Origin: a virus
IMG/VR virus record: IMGVR_UViG_3300012036_000024
Coordinates: 1-24,101 of that record
Strand: one strand, 5' to 3'
Length of the DNA stretch: 24,101 bases
Part shown: in pieces, positions 6,531-15,040 of the stretch
How positions within the stretch are numbered: position 1 is the first letter of the stretch
Layout: each line of letters opens with the position of its first letter
Position numbers and translations under genes: made by a program
Notes under the pieces: model-generated
Told to the model about the DNA's origin: nothing
Database searches by the model: none
The model's input: the letters and a program-made list of their open reading frames with translations, nothing else

Positions 6531-7136
6531 TTAATTCTCCTCCGAATTAAGTTTATTATAAAAGTTAGTTAAAAATTCTGTGGTTACTAAGGATGCTTTT
6601 TTCTTCATCATCCCTTCGTTAAGTCCTTGTTGTGCCTTACCTGTATCAGTTGGGGCGTAATTATTCTGCAAGTCATAGCCGTCGTGACCAGCTTGCATCT
6701 GTGCTTCCGCATCAGCTTTAATCACCACTGGTGATTGTTGGGGCATAGAGACGCTTGAAATAGGTGGAACAGGGATATCTTTATTAGTAGGTGGCATAAT
6801 GCCCATTGCTACTAATTCAGCGTAAAAAGTATGCGCTGCAATTTGACCCATGTCCTTCGCTATCTTAACAAGCTCTTCGTCGTTCTTTGAAGCTACTTTC
6901 TCTGCTAAAGCTTCTGCACTTTTAGGTGTTTCTTCTTTTGCACTTGCAGTTTTTTCTTCAGATTCCGATTTTGCTTCGGCTTCTTCTTTTGAAACTTCCT
7001 CAGAGGCTTTGTCTGCAGCTGTTTTTTCTGCAGATTCCTCTTTAGAACTTTCTTCTGAGATCTTCGAAGCAAAAACTTCTTCAGCCGTTTTCTCTTGTCC
7101 TTCCAACTCGTTTAGAAGTTCTTCTAGTTTTGACAT
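6531..7136 (-). CDS. Scaffold-like acidic protein with multiple K-x-A tags
   Basis: A 201-aa protein. Residues 1-85 are low-complexity Glu/Lys/Ser/Ala with repeated tags EKTAEE, EKTAAD, EKTASA and EKVASK, about every 15-25 residues. Residues 85-110 form a hydrophobic helix (AAHTFYAELVAMGIMPP). A Pro/Gln linker follows, and the C-terminus has KKKASLVTTEFL and a final helix. Phage scaffolds are typically acidic, helical and located between protease and capsid genes, which fits. If the tag is a protease site, this protein would be cut into many pieces, as expected for a scaffold removed before DNA packaging. A consensus AGGAGGT ribosome site (7155-7149) drives it, suggesting high expression. It ends in TAA. 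Confidence 0.65.
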   Translation of the reverse strand: MSKLEELLNELEGQEKTAEEVFASKISEESSKEESAEKTAADKASEEVSKEEAEAKSESEEKTASAKEETPKSAEALAEKVASKNDEELVKIAKDMGQIAAHTFYAELVAMGIMPPTNKDIPVPPISSVSMPQQSPVVIKADAEAQMQAGHDGYDLQNNYAPTDTGKAQQGLNEGMMKKKASLVTTEFLTNFYNKLNSEEN

Positions 7137-7148
7137 ATTATATTAATT

Positions 7149-7155
7149 ACCTCCT
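7149..7155 (-). promoter_or_regulatory. Strong ribosome binding site of scaffold-like gene
   Basis: AGGAGGT lies 12 nt upstream of ATG 7136 and overlaps the TAG stop of the protease fusion gene. It matches the capsid ribosome site, so scaffold and capsid probably share high translation. Confidence 0.75.
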
Positions 7156-9073
7156 AGGAAGTTAGTTCGTTATAGATTGTATTTATTGTTTCTTCGTTCA
7201 GGTTGCTCATGTAATTTGATCTTTTCTCGAAAGTTTCTGCTGTTTTGGTAGTAAAGGATTCTCTAATTTTGGGATCTAAATCTTTACTCTTAAACCATTT
7301 TTTAACCATTCCCCCTTCATCTTTTTTTGCAATCGCTTTGGCCGAAGTTCTCATTTGTTTATATAAACTTCGTCCTACTACACTTGTAGTGAAAGCAGTG
7401 GCTAAAGGGTTTTTTCGTACTACGTTTTCCATCCCACTTATAGGTTCTCCTCTCTGTGCCTTTTCTTCTAATTTCGCACTTTGGTAATAACTTAAAGGAG
7501 TGGCCACTGCCATTGTTCCTATAAATTGAGGTACTCCTGCTTCTTTTGTTAAATGTCTTGGAGCTAGTGGTCGGGGATTAGAGTACTCATTATAAGAAGT
7601 GCCGGGAACATGCCCCATTTGCATAGTAGGACTATCTTTAAAATCTTTTTCTTGCTTGGTCTTAATACCGTAAGCTATACCGCCCGCTGCAATAGGAGCT
7701 ATTCAAGGATGCTTTCCTATAAATCTAGTAAATTCATCTACATTAGCTGACTCTCCAAAAAGTCTAGCGTAACCGGCATATAAAGTTCCAAGTGCAAACA
7801 TTGGTATAAAAGGGTCCTTAACAGGATTTAATTTAGGCTGCTCTTCCTCATCAAATAAAAGTTTATTGATAAAAGATCTTTCTGTAATTCGGTCTTGAGA
7901 CGAGTTAGGTTTTAATCCAAGTGCTCTAGGTTCCAAGGGAATAAAAGCAGCCCTCTTCTCTAGAATTCTATTGATTATATTTGTCTTTGTCAAGCTTAGC
8001 GAAGGAATTTCTTCTTTTATTTCATTTGCTATCTTTTCATTACAATAATCTATACCTATATCATCTGGTATCTCTTGTTTAAAATCGGCCGTACAATCAA
8101 ATACAACACCTTTTTGTTCTAATAAATCAGCGTCTTCTCTTTTTCCCATAGAATAAAGAGCCAATTTTTGAAAGTCTTCTTTTTTAGGTAGTATTCTTAA
8201 ACCGAGGAAGGTGCTAAGGGTTTCATTTAAAGGGTATTGGGCTAGCTTCTCTATAGCTTCTTGACTTAAATTTCCTTGAGTGCTTTTAATAAGACCTTTT
8301 GGATCTGTAGTTAATCATTCATTAGGTGCCTTAGGTTCGTCTACAAAAGACGCAGTTTTTTCTAACGTCTGTTGCATAGGAAGGTGAAGATTTTTAGCTA
8401 CTTTTTCTAGCCCTAAGGAAGCCATAAATCCGCTAACAGGATCAGCTGGGATAGTAACTAAGGATAAATCGAAAAATCTAGGCTTTAAATTTAAAGCACA
8501 AACTCTACGGCCATCTTTTAGGATAGCCCCCATCATGTTTTTTAAGTAGTGGCTATACTCATTACGAGTCTTTGCTTTTTGGCCTGTTATGGAGCAAACG
8601 TCATAAGGGACTTTGCACCCCATAGAAGTTTTTGGCAGTCTACCTTGCAGCAACTCTTTTATAATTTGAATAACATCTGGGTGATCCTCTTTTAGTTTAA
8701 CTACAAGTTCCACTCTTTTCATGTGGTCATTGTAATTAGAGAAGATGACCCTACCCATTGCTTTTTTAGGATCTTTATTTTGGTGATGCTTATAAACATG
8801 GCCGTATTCTTCAAAAGTTTTGTGATGAGCTTTTAAAGCTTCTTCTGGAAAATAGTCTCCATTTCTATTGGGGCCGTAATATTCTCCAGCACTTAGCGCA
8901 TTTACTATAGCGTATAAATAACCGTTCTCTCTTTCTAGGGAATTGATATACCTTTGCAGGTCTTCGTCAAAGGACGCAGTTTTTTCAAGCCCCTCGTTTG
9001 AGGAGAGGTCAATAAACTTGATAACTTCACTATTGTTATCTCCGTAAACGTACTCTGCTAGTTTATCAATCAT
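7154..9073 (-). CDS. Prohead protease with long C-terminal extension, TGA read as Trp
   Basis: With TGA as Trp (W253 in PNEWLTTD, W457 in KHPWIAP) three frame-sharing fragments become one 639-aa protein. Residues 40-235 form the prohead serine protease: GEYYGPNRNGDYF, then YGHVYKHHQNKDPKKAMGRV (candidate His) and PKTSMGCKVPYDVCS (candidate Ser), then RFFDLSLVTIPADP. LEKTASF occurs at residues 29-35 and again at 237-243, bracketing the protease domain. The extension (253-639) is helical, with ILEKRAAFIP, a Gly/Ala-rich segment after W457 (PIAAGGIAYGIKTKQ), LTKEAGVP and KTAETFEK. Phage proheads mature by proteolysis of scaffold and capsid; this arrangement suggests self-release from both flanks. 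Internal starts at 8164 or 7624 could also make separate products. It ends in TAG. Confidence 0.75.
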
Positions 9074-9076
9074 TTA

Positions 9077-9556
9077 TTAAAAGTCAAATCCTGCTGCAAG
9101 CATTCCGGCCATACCGTCATTAGGAGCGTCTCTAAGATCTCTCTTATCTCTTTCAATACTAGTTAAGCTCTCGTAAGTAGGTAAAGCAGGACCGCCCATA
9201 TCTGGTCTTTGTCTCATTTGAACGTTTTGAGTTATAAACCCACCGGCTGCAATAGGATCTTGAGCCAATGAGGGACTATTTTTATAAAGAGTGGACCAAA
9301 GATCCATTACTTCTTGAGGGTCCTCTTTAAGAAGTTCTTTATTTTTCTTAATCATAGCTTCATAGTATTCAGGCTCTTTATACTCAAGATATTTATCTTC
9401 AGCATGTTCAACCATCTTTTTAACAAATTGATTTATAATCAAACCTGCTCCTATCACTCCTAAAAGCTTAGAAACTCCTTTAAACGAAAAGTCGTTTGCT
9501 GCACTTTTAATCATAGTCATTTTTGCTGCTCTTTCTATAGTCTCTTTTTTACTCAT
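9077..9556 (-). CDS. Hypothetical virion protein, 159 aa
   Basis: It starts MSKKETIERAAKMTMIKSAAND, giving two K/R-x-A tags. A hydrophobic helix follows (residues 30-46, LLGVIGAGLIINQFV), then a charged helix rich in Lys/Glu/Tyr. The C-terminal 50 residues are Met/Gly/Pro-rich (QNVQMRQRPDMGGPALP). No enzyme motif is visible. It lies between the K-x-A-rich protein and the protease fusion, with 3 bp to the latter and an adjacent start upstream. An AGTAGGG ribosome site precedes ATG 9556. A minor head protein is likely by context; the single short hydrophobic helix could be membrane-active. The portal gene would be expected here, but this is too short and lacks portal features. Confidence 0.5.
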   Translation of the reverse strand: MSKKETIERAAKMTMIKSAANDFSFKGVSKLLGVIGAGLIINQFVKKMVEHAEDKYLEYKEPEYYEAMIKKNKELLKEDPQEVMDLWSTLYKNSPSLAQDPIAAGGFITQNVQMRQRPDMGGPALPTYESLTSIERDKRDLRDAPNDGMAGMLAAGFDF

Positions 9557-10537
9557 TTAAAATGCCCTACTTTTATTTCTTCCTGGTATTTGTTTCTTTT
9601 CTAATTTAGTATTTTTAGTCTTCTCTCTGTTAGCTCCATAAGTAATTCCAGCTGTTCCCGCTATTGTAGGCAAGGCTATGTAAGGATTATTTTTTGTAAA
9701 GCTTAGTAATCCTGTAAATCCTTCCCACCCCCATCTAATTAAGCCTTTTTCTTTAGCTTGTTTTTCTATTAAATTATCTCCTAGGTTTTCGATAGCTTCT
9801 TCCATTTCAGCTTTCTTTTCTAGTAGTTCCACCGTCGTTTCTGCTACCTCTCTTGCAGCTTTAACTAAAGGATTGGCTGTGTTTATTTTTCTAGAAGCGT
9901 GTTTTGTTAAGTCATCTGCATCGAAATCTATAAAATCTTTTTCTAAATGAGAGGCTAGCTTCTTAATATAAAATTCGTTTAAAGGTTCCCCAGTCCCTTT
10001 TGATATAGCTGCTTGTATGTGGTCCACTGGGATTCCTGATAAAGCTGCTTGTTTGGTTAAAGAATAGAGGGGGTTAAATTTCTTTTCTAGGGAGGCTGAT
10101 AAGTCTAAAAGATCTCTGTTAAGTTTGTCTACATGGTCTCTTCTTATTGAAGCTTCCTTATAAAGGGTTTTTTCGTCCTTAACAGGCTCTTCTTCTTCGT
10201 AGTCGTAAAACGAGGCTTCTTTTAAAAAGTCCTCGTTATCTTTTACAGGTGGTGTAAAGTAGTCTTCTTCGGAAGAAGCTTCCTTCACTACTAAAGGAGT
10301 CTTAACCTTAGTAGGGTCTGCTAATTCAAAATTTATATAAGCTTCATTTTTTGCTGTCTTTAAAAACTCTAAATGAGTCTTTATATTAGCAGTCTCAGCT
10401 ACTCTATCTATCTGATTTGGATTTAAACCGTTATCATGAGCTACTTTTTCAAGCCCTTGAGTTAAGGGGATCTCTCTATTTAAAAAGTCTTTTGAGACTC
10501 GTTCTCCTAGTTTTTGCAGTTCTTTCGGCTGTATCAT
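9557..10537 (-). CDS. Virion protein dense in K-x-A tags with C-terminal membrane-like segment
   Basis: A 326-aa protein. At least ten tags are spread along it: LEKVAHD, FLKTAKN, VVKEASS, FLKEASF, LYKEASI, LTKQAAL, IKKLASH, LTKHASR, LVKAARE and IEKQAKE. This is the highest density in the window. The N-terminal part (GLNPNQIDRVAETANI) is helical. Near residues 285-303 it has ALPTIAGTAGITYGANREK, the Gly-rich segment ending in Tyr and Lys. It is transcribed from a promoter-like site whose TATATT ends 5 nt before the ATG, and no ribosome site is visible, so the mRNA may be leaderless. It ends in TAA. It could be a scaffold-like core protein or the precursor of several peptides. It does not resemble a portal. 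Confidence 0.55.
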   Translation of the reverse strand: MIQPKELQKLGERVSKDFLNREIPLTQGLEKVAHDNGLNPNQIDRVAETANIKTHLEFLKTAKNEAYINFELADPTKVKTPLVVKEASSEEDYFTPPVKDNEDFLKEASFYDYEEEEPVKDEKTLYKEASIRRDHVDKLNRDLLDLSASLEKKFNPLYSLTKQAALSGIPVDHIQAAISKGTGEPLNEFYIKKLASHLEKDFIDFDADDLTKHASRKINTANPLVKAAREVAETTVELLEKKAEMEEAIENLGDNLIEKQAKEKGLIRWGWEGFTGLLSFTKNNPYIALPTIAGTAGITYGANREKTKNTKLEKKQIPGRNKSRAF

Positions 10538-10542
10538 GTTTA

Positions 10543-10571
10543 AATATATTTTAAGTAAACGTTAGAGTCAA
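10543..10571 (-). promoter_or_regulatory. Sigma70-like promoter, leaderless geometry
   Basis: On the minus strand TTGACT (10571-10566), a 17-bp spacer and TATATT (10548-10543) are followed by TAAAC and the ATG at 10537. Transcription should begin at or next to the ATG. The site sits in the 35-bp gap after the terminase stop, so head-protein genes downstream can be transcribed apart from the terminase. Confidence 0.6.
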
Positions 10572-10572
10572 A

Positions 10573-12933
10573 TTATAATAAAAATTTGTTTAAATTGTTA
10601 GAGCTTAAAGACATTAAGGACATAACAGCAAATATAGTTGCGTGTACAAAATCATCTGGCCCCGTGTTAACAAACTTCTGTGTGTTTTTTACTTCATCAA
10701 ATTCTATGATTACGTTTCTTATGTCTTGAGCTATATCAGAAATGTCTTCCCAATGAGGTAGCCTTAAATGCCCCCTTTTTAACATATCAAAGTACTTGGT
10801 CATAACGTAATTCCTGTTAAGAGTAAAAGCTCTCATTTTAGAATTATATTTAAAGATTTCTTTTTGAGTATGGATGTGCTGAAAAGCTAAAACCTTTTCT
10901 GGGCCTAGTCTGGCCCTGAATTCACTATTAGGAGCTTCGCCCATACCGTAATCAGCCGCTAAAACTCTACAATTCCATTTTTTGATTAATCTTGGAATTT
11001 CTTTATGTATAAAAGCGTAGTCTGCTTCCTTCCCTAAAAACTTTTTAGCGTAGACTACTTGCATTTTACCCTCCCTTTCCTGTACTATACTTATGCACGT
11101 ATGGGAAGCGTCACTATTTACAGGTCCGTAATCTATTCCCATAACACTTAACCTTCCTAGTTGGCCCCTATCAGGTTCGTCTTTCATTCTTACTTGGCTG
11201 TTACAAGCTCGGATAACTTCATCCTTGCTTATAGGGATGGCTCCAGCATCATACTCAAGCCCTAAGGTTTCATTATAGAATAAAGCCGTGGAAGTGTTTT
11301 CCATTTTATAGATAACATCCTTCTCCCATTTAACCCAAGGTGAGTGAGCAAAGTGTAATAAGCAAACTCTATAACCTTCTAATTTAGGCTTATCTTTATT
11401 ATGCATGTAAGTGCTAACCCATTCTCCTTTATCTATACGAAGGTCTAAAGGCTCTCCACTTTTCTTATCTATTAGCCCAGTTCTTCCTATATTATCAGGG
11501 CCTAAGATATTCCAATACCCGCTTACAGAGCTCTTTACTGCGTATTCATACTGTGTGCTTCTGAACCACAGATCGGCTAATGTTCCTTTAGTTCTTTTTG
11601 GGGTGCCGGCATAAACATTTTTCTTAATAAGGGATCTTGACATAGTTTCCTGAATAACAGTGATAACGTCCTTAAGTAGATCCTGAGTTTCATCAAAATA
11701 GTTATAGTCAGCACTAATACCTCTAATCCTGTTAGCGTCTAATAAGGCGTATTTTAAATCTATTCTGCTTTGATTAGTGAATTTCTTTTTTAAAACATTC
11801 TGTACTAACTTAGGGCTTACGTATTGATTATAAATTAAAGGGCTATTCATGATAACCGGCTCTAATTTAGAACGGCTAAATTCCTGAGTCTGAGCTACGG
11901 AGGGGCTAACGTAAAGCTGGCCGCTATCGCCATGCATCACAGCCCTGGACATCATAATATTGGCTAGTGTAGTACTTTTAGCTGTGTTATGAGTAGCTAG
12001 ATGATCTATGTAAAAAGTGTGTGTGTCTTCGACTTCTATGCCAGTAGAAGACTTAAGTCCCAGAGGTTTAATTTCTTCTATAGGATCATAATAGAAATCT
12101 TTAACAATTTCCTCATAAACCGGCTCTAGTCTTTTTAAAGGAGAGTCTTTTATAAACGTGAAAATAAACCTTTTAGCGTTTATTACATCTAAAGTTATAG
12201 CTCCTGTAGGCTCCCAATAAATCTCACTTTTAATTTTATATCTTAAAAGAATAGCTTCTATAGCCTTTATCCAGTCTAAATCTCAAAGAGTTACTTTAGC
12301 TGTTATAGCGTAAATGCCTACGTGCCCTTCATACTTAAACATAGCTTGCATGAAAGCTTTTAACTGTGTATGATTATAATTATAAAGCTCTGGGAATATA
12401 GGGTCCCCACGTTCGTAAGCTTTTACCTTTCCTTTAATGTCATTGAAACGAGCTTTAGGGGGCTCTATACTTTCCTCTAGCACGCACTCATTGTTATGAG
12501 AAGTAGCTATTAAATCTTTAGGGAGGAGGTCTTCGGCTTTTACTCAGCCTCGTTGAGTAAGAAAGGGGTGATTAAAAGTTACTTGAGCTTTGTGGCCCAT
12601 AGAGGTTTTTATAAGGAAGCTTTCCTGCTCTCCATTATCTCAAACATCTTTTATAGGTTTTACTTTATTAACAAGGGAGACTTCATCTAGAGTTACTAGC
12701 TTGTCCCCCTTTTTTAGCTTTTTAGCTTTTTTGGTTTGGCCATTCCAAAGATCCATAGGCTGATCATCTACTACGCACTGACGGCTAAACTTCATAACAA
12801 TGTCCTGGGCTGGACTGTTATAAATGCGCCTCATGTGCGGATAATCTTCTAAGGAAAAAGGCTCATTACCTAAATAAAGAAAATTTTCCGTAAAGTCTGA
12901 TATAGTTAACTCTACTTGCTTTTTCTTAGCCAT
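10573..12933 (-). CDS. terL: Terminase large subunit precursor containing an intein
   Basis: The precursor is 786 aa; removing the intein leaves about 522 aa, normal for TerL. The N-extein ends IVMKFSRQ and the C-extein starts TAKSTTLANIM, which together make the Walker A motif SRQTAKSTT. Further on are Walker B SADYNYFDETQDL (DE at about 414-415), the coupling motif YAGTPK (443-446) and the RNase H-type nuclease acids in MGIDYG (D601), LAADYGMG (D661) and GPDDFVHA (D760/D761). TerL pumps DNA into the prohead and cuts concatemers. The three in-frame TGA codons are all inside the intein; the exteins use only TGG for Trp. The gene overlaps the bS21 gene by 8 bp, so they are translationally coupled. 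It ends in TAA. Confidence 0.92.
11986..12777 (-). mobile_element. Intein in TerL Walker A, with decayed LAGLIDADG-like region, TGA read as Trp
   Basis: A 264-aa intein (precursor residues 53-316). It begins with Cys (CVVDDQPMDLWNG; later LKKGDKLVTLDE). Block B is VTFNHPFLTQRGWVKAEDLL, where the W of GWVKA is a TGA codon. It ends VEDTHTFYIDHLATHN followed by extein Thr, giving block F, the C-terminal His-Asn and a +1 nucleophile. Splicing restores the ATP-binding loop. Between blocks, LKAFMQAMFKYEGHV (191-205) resembles one LAGLIDADG helix of a DOD homing endonuclease, with Glu and Gly retained. A second copy is not evident, so homing activity is probably weak or lost. TGA codons are at 12640-12642, 12544-12546 and 12283-12285; without TGA decoding no terminase would form. 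Confidence 0.92.
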
Positions 12934-13108
12934 TTGATTTTGATCTGTACTTAGCTCTTTTTAATTTTTCTCTTCGCTTCTCAGAAGGTTTAGTGAAATG
13001 CTGCCGTTCCTTATACTCATCTAGTATACCAGCTCTCTGTACTCTAGACTTAAAATGTGTAAGGGCTCCTGTTAAATTATTATTTCTGACTTCTACTTTG
13101 ATTGACAT
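12926..13108 (-). CDS. rpsU: Ribosomal protein bS21, phage-encoded
   Basis: A 60-aa basic protein with the bS21 pattern: a short beta start MSIKVEVRNN, then ALTHFKSRVQRAGILDEYKE, then RQHFTKPSEKRREK and a Lys/Arg-rich tail. In cellular bS21 (about 70 aa in E. coli) the corresponding segment reads ALRRFKR...AG, then E-x-R-R-x-x-x-x-K-P-x-x-x-R. bS21 sits on the 30S platform near the anti-Shine-Dalgarno region and is exchanged easily; many large phages encode it, presumably to bias initiation toward phage mRNA. Here it overlaps the nucleotidyltransferase gene by 29 bp and the terminase by 8 bp. That is notable in a genome with altered stop-codon use and several starts lacking a ribosome site. 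It ends in TAA. Confidence 0.85.
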   Translation of the reverse strand: MSIKVEVRNNNLTGALTHFKSRVQRAGILDEYKERQHFTKPSEKRREKLKRAKYRSKSNG

Positions 13109-13949
13109 TTTTTTCTTCTGCCTTGTTTAAAGTTTTATTTGAGTTGTGTTCTTTTAATTCTTCGAATAAAGTACCGTGGGGTCCGTGCTCTATAAATTTA
13201 AAGACTACGTTATCCTCACTTTTTCTACCTATTCCGAACGCAACAGAATACGACTTTTTTCTGTCTTTATCAACCTCTCTTACAAAATCTCTTAAATCTC
13301 CGTAAAGGAGGGAAGTCTTTCTTTCTAATCTTTGAATCTCATCTGCCCCTATAAAGGAGTTATGATCTTTCCACTTATTCTTTTTCTTTACTAGCTCTCT
13401 TCTACTGTCCTTCCAAAGTCTAGCTCTTCTGTCAAACTCTCTTGATTTAGCCTTGGCCAGTATAAGCTCTGCCCAGTATTCGTTTTTAGGGTGTTTAGTT
13501 TCTTTTGGATCTCCCGGGGGCGTTAACCAGGAATCACTTAAGATCTCGTATACTCCTCAATCTGCGCTTGAAAAATACTTTAAAGTGTTTTCATGAAATT
13601 GGCTTACAAAGAAGTTTATAGGATGCTGGGTATCTTTTATATAAGAGCCGTTAATTTGCTTAGTCATTTTAGTTTTACCTACGGAAGGCTCAAAGCCTTT
13701 TATAGCTATGTTAACATCTATATCGCTGTCCCAGTCTCATTTATACCCTGTGATAGACCCAATTATAAATAAACCTTTAACTCTGTCCCCATCAAATATC
13801 TCTAAAACTTTTCTTAAAATCTGAGCCTTTACATGAGGATGTAGTTTTTTAGTAGTTAAATCAAAAACATTAGGGGCTAAGTTATCCTTAGGTGTATTTA
13901 AGATTCCTGCTATCTTTACGTGTATGTTTTTAGTCTTCTTCTTTTCCAT
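13080..13949 (-). CDS. Pol-beta-type nucleotidyltransferase, TGA read as Trp
   Basis: A 289-aa protein joined across two TGA codons (W71 and W131). The motif FIIGSITGYKWDWDSDIDV has the hallmark G-S (64-65) and D-x-D (D76, D78) of the DNA polymerase beta / minimal nucleotidyltransferase superfamily, and TGA provides W71 within it. A single loop of basic helices follows (EFDRRARLWKDSRREL, then KKNKWKDH). The C-terminal part is beta-rich (SVAFGIGRKSEDNVV). Members transfer a nucleotide to RNA, protein or small molecules; the substrate here cannot be read. It overlaps the upstream 291-aa gene by 20 bp and bS21 downstream by 29 bp, so it is in one operon with the terminase. A tRNA- or RNA-modifying role would fit next to bS21, but that is speculation. 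It ends in TAA. Confidence 0.75.
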
Positions 13950-14805
13950 GCCCCACTTCTTCTGGTTGTAAGTCCATCAAGTGCTTCTCTTCCCCGGCTC
14001 CGGTATCTTCTTGGGGATCGCCATGTCTTTTAATTTTAAACTCAAAACTAGTTACACCTCCCCCACTATTAATATCACTTTTTTCTTTCTCAAAGGAATC
14101 TATTCTGTCTGTAAGCTTAATAGCTAAATTACCCCATCTTTGTGCCAGCTCGGGTTTAATTTTGGATTGCTCTTTAAAGTTATAGTAAGCGTCTCCCATC
14201 ATATCTTTAAGCATAATGCCAAAATCCTTCTCGGGCGCCGCTCCTAGTTTCCATAGCAGGTAATCTTTATCTCCTTTTAAAGCTATCTTATAGTATTTTA
14301 GGAGCTGGGGCTCTTGTATAGTTTTTACGTAAGCTTGACGCTCTTTTAAAGTCCACTTACTTACATTAAAAAAGTAGTGTAGAAAAAGCTTTATATCCTC
14401 CGCACTGTACTCCATATTAAACTTACCATTAACTATAATTTCGATATCTTCGTCGGTCATTTTAGCTATGGCCATAGAAGTTATTAGTCTGTACATTAGC
14501 GGGTCGTCTAACAAGTTCATTGCTCCCTTTACAGGGTGGGTTTCCCCGGGTAAAGAAAACCCAGTGTATTCACAAAAGAACTCTGTTACTTGAAGATCTC
14601 GTATCCAGTCAGGGTCTGCGGGGTCTGGATTCTTTCCATCAAAATAATCTGGTTTTTCACTTCTAAGCGTTCTTAAGATAATAGGTATAGCTTGCTCTGG
14701 TACTGGCAACGAAAGGTTGTCCAGCTTATCTTTTAGAGTATCCAGAGGAAGCTTTGATACTATCAAAGCTTCTATATATTTTAAATGGGGTATTAAAGCT
14801 GACAT
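13930..14805 (-). CDS. Hypothetical protein upstream of the terminase operon core
   Basis: A 291-aa mostly helical protein I cannot assign. The N-terminus (MSALIPHLKYIEALIVSKLP) and middle (DEDIEIIVNGKFNMEYSAED) look like helix-turn-helix bundles. Near residues 190-240 is a conserved-looking GAAPEKDFGIMLKDMMGDAY followed by AQRWGNLAIKLTDRI. The C-terminus is acidic and Gly-rich, probably disordered. By size and position before the large terminase it could be the small terminase subunit, but no DNA-binding motif is clear. All Trp codons are TGG. It overlaps the nucleotidyltransferase by 20 bp and ends in TAA. Confidence 0.45.
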   Translation of the reverse strand: MSALIPHLKYIEALIVSKLPLDTLKDKLDNLSLPVPEQAIPIILRTLRSEKPDYFDGKNPDPADPDWIRDLQVTEFFCEYTGFSLPGETHPVKGAMNLLDDPLMYRLITSMAIAKMTDEDIEIIVNGKFNMEYSAEDIKLFLHYFFNVSKWTLKERQAYVKTIQEPQLLKYYKIALKGDKDYLLWKLGAAPEKDFGIMLKDMMGDAYYNFKEQSKIKPELAQRWGNLAIKLTDRIDSFEKEKSDINSGGGVTSFEFKIKRHGDPQEDTGAGEEKHLMDLQPEEVGHGKEED

Positions 14806-14809
14806 TGTA

Positions 14810-15040
14810 TTAAATTAAATTATTTAAAGATAAAAGCATTCGTAAGGACTCTCTATTAGGTACTGCAGTTAAGTCCACTACTTTAGACCCTCCTTCTGTG
14901 TAAATTACTAAGGGAGAGTAAGAGGGGCCTATCATGTGTTCAACTTCTAAATCAAACACGTACTCTAAGACATCACTTACTTCTTGGGCAAGTGTGTTGT
15001 AATAAGATGTACCGCTATGCTCTATAAGAACTTTATTCAT
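14810..15040 (-). CDS. Small hypothetical protein, 76 aa
   Basis: A 76-aa protein starting MNKVLIEHSGTSYYNTLAQE, with a predicted helix (QEVSDVLEYVFDLEVEHMIG) followed by strands PLVIYTEGG and VVDLTAVPNR. No motif is recognised. It starts 8 bp inside the upstream gene and ends 4 bp before the 291-aa gene, so it is translated in the same unit. An AAAGGA ribosome site precedes the ATG. Confidence 0.5.
   Translation of the reverse strand: MNKVLIEHSGTSYYNTLAQEVSDVLEYVFDLEVEHMIGPSYSPLVIYTEGGSKVVDLTAVPNRESLRMLLSLNNLI

Noticed and set aside
6850-7146. Plus-strand Ser/Phe-rich ORF opposite the scaffold-like gene
   Set aside because: It is a mirror of Glu/Lys codon repeats in the scaffold-like gene, with no independent start signal.
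7154-9073. Protease, ligase, connector and terminase genes as pseudogenes broken by stops
   Set aside because: Every break is a TGA with the frame intact and with family motifs continuing across it. Decay would give mixed stop types and frameshifts.
12544-12546. TGA read as glycine (code 25, Gracilibacteria/SR1 type)
   Set aside because: At the intein block B site and in the nucleotidyltransferase, FN3-like and ligase contexts Trp fits and Gly does not.
13102-13305. Plus-strand ORF in the apparent gap between bS21 and the fragment ending at 13737
   Set aside because: The gap is filled on the minus strand by the C-terminal half of the nucleotidyltransferase once TGA is read as Trp.
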